Below the pieces are notes generated by a model. The model did no database searches and was not told the DNA's origin. It saw only the letters and a program-made list of their open reading frames with translations. From DATKZH01 sp964475955 (GTDB taxonomy: Bacteria; Planctomycetota; Planctomycetia; Pirellulales; Thermoguttaceae), in NCBI GenBank assembly GCA_964475955.1, contig CAYYZY010000184.1:1-15875 (forward strand): 15,875 bases of DNA, in the 5' to 3' direction. A program made the translations under genes and the position numbers. This document shows, in pieces, positions 14,443-15,875 of the stretch. Every line of letters begins with the position of its first letter. Positions within the stretch are counted from its first letter, which is position 1.

Positions 14443-15684
14443 ATGAATTGGAGAGAAACGACGGGCGTCGCGCTGAAGAGGGTGCTGCCTGCGGTGGTGG
14501 GGCTCGTCCTGCTGGTCGCCGTCATCGCGTGGCTGGCCGGGGCGTTTACGGCAAAGATACCGCCCACGGCCACCGCGGGCGTGCCCGATCCGCTCTCGTC
14601 GATCGAATCGCACGGGACGTATGAGGTCCAGGAGATCAGCAAGCCGTACATCGAGGAGGCGATCGGCACGCTCAAATCGTCGCGACGCACCGAGATCTCG
14701 TCGCGAGTCCAGGCCACGATCACCCGCATCGCCGTGTCGGCGGGCGACACGGTCGCCCAGGGCGACGTGCTGATCGAGCTGGACCGCCGGGATTTCGAGG
14801 CCCAGCTCAGCCAGGCCAAGGCGGCGCTGGAAGCCTCCACAGCCGCCGCCGAGCAGGCCCAGGACGTTTACGACAGGGCCGTTCGGCTCCGCAAGGCGAA
14901 CCCGGGCGCGATCGCCGAGCAAGACTTCAACCAGATGTACTCCAACCTGCTCGCCGCCCAGGCCAACCAGAGCGGCGCCCAGCAGCGCGTCGCCGAAGCC
15001 CAGGTGCGGCTGGCCTACACGACGATCGAGGCCCCCAAGTCGGGCACGGTGGTCGACCGCTGGGCCGAAGAGGGCGACCTGGCCCAGCCGGGCGTGCCGC
15101 TTCTGAGCCTCTACGACCGCACGTCGCTCCGCCTCGAGGTGCCCGTCATGGAAAACCTCGCCACGAAGCTCCAGCAGGGCGATGAGCTGACCGTACACAT
15201 CGATGCCCTGAATCGCGACTTCCCCGGCGTGGTCGACGAGAAGGTGCCCCAGGCCGAGGCGGCCAGCCGCTCGTTCCTCATCAAGGTCCGCCTGCCCGAG
15301 TCCGACGAGCTGTACGAAGGCATGTTTGGCCGACTCCAGGTCCCGGCCGGGATCCGGCCGCACCTTTGCCTGCACACCGCGGCGATTCAGGAGGTAGGGC
15401 AGCTCGAGTTCGTCATCGTCGAAGACCCGGAGACCGGCCAGCGCGAACGCCGCTTCATCAAGACCGGACGCTTCGGCGACCGCAACCACCGCGAAGTGCT
15501 CAGCGGCCTGAACGAGGGGGAACACGTGCTGCTGCTGCGCCCCGAGGAGGCCGATTCGAAGACCCGTGCCGCCCGCCGCGGGGCGCCGTCGGCTGAGCCG
15601 GTCGCCCGAACGGCCGCAACGGCGCGCAGTGGCCGATTGCCGGCGCGGAAGGAGTTCCAGCATGGAGGCGACTTGAGGCGATGA
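14443..15684 (+). CDS. RND efflux periplasmic adaptor (HlyD/MFP family)
   Basis: The 413-residue protein has an N-terminal membrane anchor (about 14-34) and then the usual adaptor layout. The first lipoyl half is at about 84-115 (ISSRVQATITRIAVSAGDTV...GDVLIELD). An alpha-helical coiled-coil hairpin follows (116-188, Ala/Gln/Glu-rich), then the second lipoyl half (190-212, YTTIEAPKSGTVVDRWAEEG), a beta-barrel (about 228-300) and a membrane-proximal domain to about 370. The last 40 residues are Arg/Ala-rich and not part of the family fold. The start is ATG 14443 with GGAGA about 8 nt before it; the in-frame extension back to 14365 is rejected. The stop codon overlaps the permease start (ATGA), so both subunits are made together. 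It links the permease to an outer-membrane channel; the substrate is unknown. Confidence 0.92.
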   Translation: MNWRETTGVALKRVLPAVVGLVLLVAVIAWLAGAFTAKIPPTATAGVPDPLSSIESHGTYEVQEISKPYIEEAIGTLKSSRRTEISSRVQATITRIAVSAGDTVAQGDVLIELDRRDFEAQLSQAKAALEASTAAAEQAQDVYDRAVRLRKANPGAIAEQDFNQMYSNLLAAQANQSGAQQRVAEAQVRLAYTTIEAPKSGTVVDRWAEEGDLAQPGVPLLSLYDRTSLRLEVPVMENLATKLQQGDELTVHIDALNRDFPGVVDEKVPQAEAASRSFLIKVRLPESDELYEGMFGRLQVPAGIRPHLCLHTAAIQEVGQLEFVIVEDPETGQRERRFIKTGRFGDRNHREVLSGLNEGEHVLLLRPEEADSKTRAARRGAPSAEPVARTAATARSGRLPARKEFQHGGDLRR

Positions 15685-15875
15685 GTAGCGATTCCCAGAA
15701 GACGCCGTTCCTCACCCGCATCGTCGAGGTCTTCCTCCGCGGCGACGTGGCCATTCTCCTGACCGTCGTGTCGATCCTGCTCGGCGGGGCCGCCCTCTAC
15801 CTCACGCCGCGCGAAGAGGAGCCGCAAATCGTCGTGCCGCTGGCCGACGTGCTCGTCTCCGCGCCGGGGCTGTCG
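15681..15875 (+). CDS. RND efflux permease, N-terminal part only
   Basis: Only the first 65 codons are in the window. They show a short cytoplasmic start (MSSDSQKTPFLTRIVEVFLR), a first membrane helix (about 22-42, AILLTVVSILLGGAALYL) and the periplasmic entry TPREEEPQIVVPLADV, which is typical of one large RND branch. The gene overlaps the adaptor stop by 4 bp (ATGA), and GGAGG lies 12 nt upstream of its ATG. Together the pair forms a proton-driven tripartite pump. The rest of the gene, and any outer-membrane channel gene, lie beyond the edge. Confidence 0.9.
   Translation, partial: MSSDSQKTPFLTRIVEVFLRGDVAILLTVVSILLGGAALYLTPREEEPQIVVPLADVLVSAPGLS

Noticed and set aside
14287..15663. A 458-codon minus-strand frame opposite the RND adaptor
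   Set aside because: The plus-strand frame has all adaptor domains and overlaps the permease by ATGA; the antisense product has no motif.

Overview
The window is GC-rich bacterial DNA that most resembles a planctomycete, probably near the Pirellulales and perhaps from an environmental assembly. The reasons are the mix of genes and the protein styles: a secreted ADP-ribosylglycohydrolase-fold protein with an added beta-sandwich, a secreted prolyl oligopeptidase, a glycosyltransferase with a Cys-Gly-Ser-Cys N-terminal loop, sdhCAB with a five-helix cytochrome b, weak use of Shine-Dalgarno sites, and short palindromes between genes. The taxonomic call is inference; no rRNA or marker gene is present.

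Layout. On the left, a partial small protein of unknown function (minus) runs off the edge. A divergent, secreted ADP-ribosylglycohydrolase-family gene (plus, 693-2405) follows. From 2639 to 13942 every gene is on the minus strand. Reading down that strand from the right: a stand-alone SpoIIE-type phosphatase, 1 nt from an AlsS-like ThDP enzyme; then sdhC-sdhA-sdhB (succinate dehydrogenase, type-B diheme architecture); a palindrome-rich spacer; a 96-residue unknown protein and a dCTP-deaminase-family protein; a GT4 glycosyltransferase; and a prolyl oligopeptidase. At the right, a divergent plus-strand pair begins: an RND periplasmic adaptor overlapping by ATGA the start of its RND permease, which is cut by the window edge.

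Function. Most genes are ordinary: central respiration (Sdh), pyruvate/2-oxo-acid metabolism (AlsS-like), nucleotide metabolism (Dcd-like), envelope glycan synthesis (GT4), peptide degradation and efflux. I see no defence island, prophage, integron, CRISPR array, tRNA or rRNA gene. The least explained structure is a family of short perfect hairpins with 3-nt loops: three in the spacer downstream of sdhB and a back-to-back pair between sdhA and sdhB. Their arms differ in sequence but the geometry is kept. Also worth a look are the secreted ARH-fold enzyme with altered motifs, the phosphatase/AlsS-like coupling, and two adjacent 10-bp palindromes upstream of the 96-aa/dCTP-deaminase pair.
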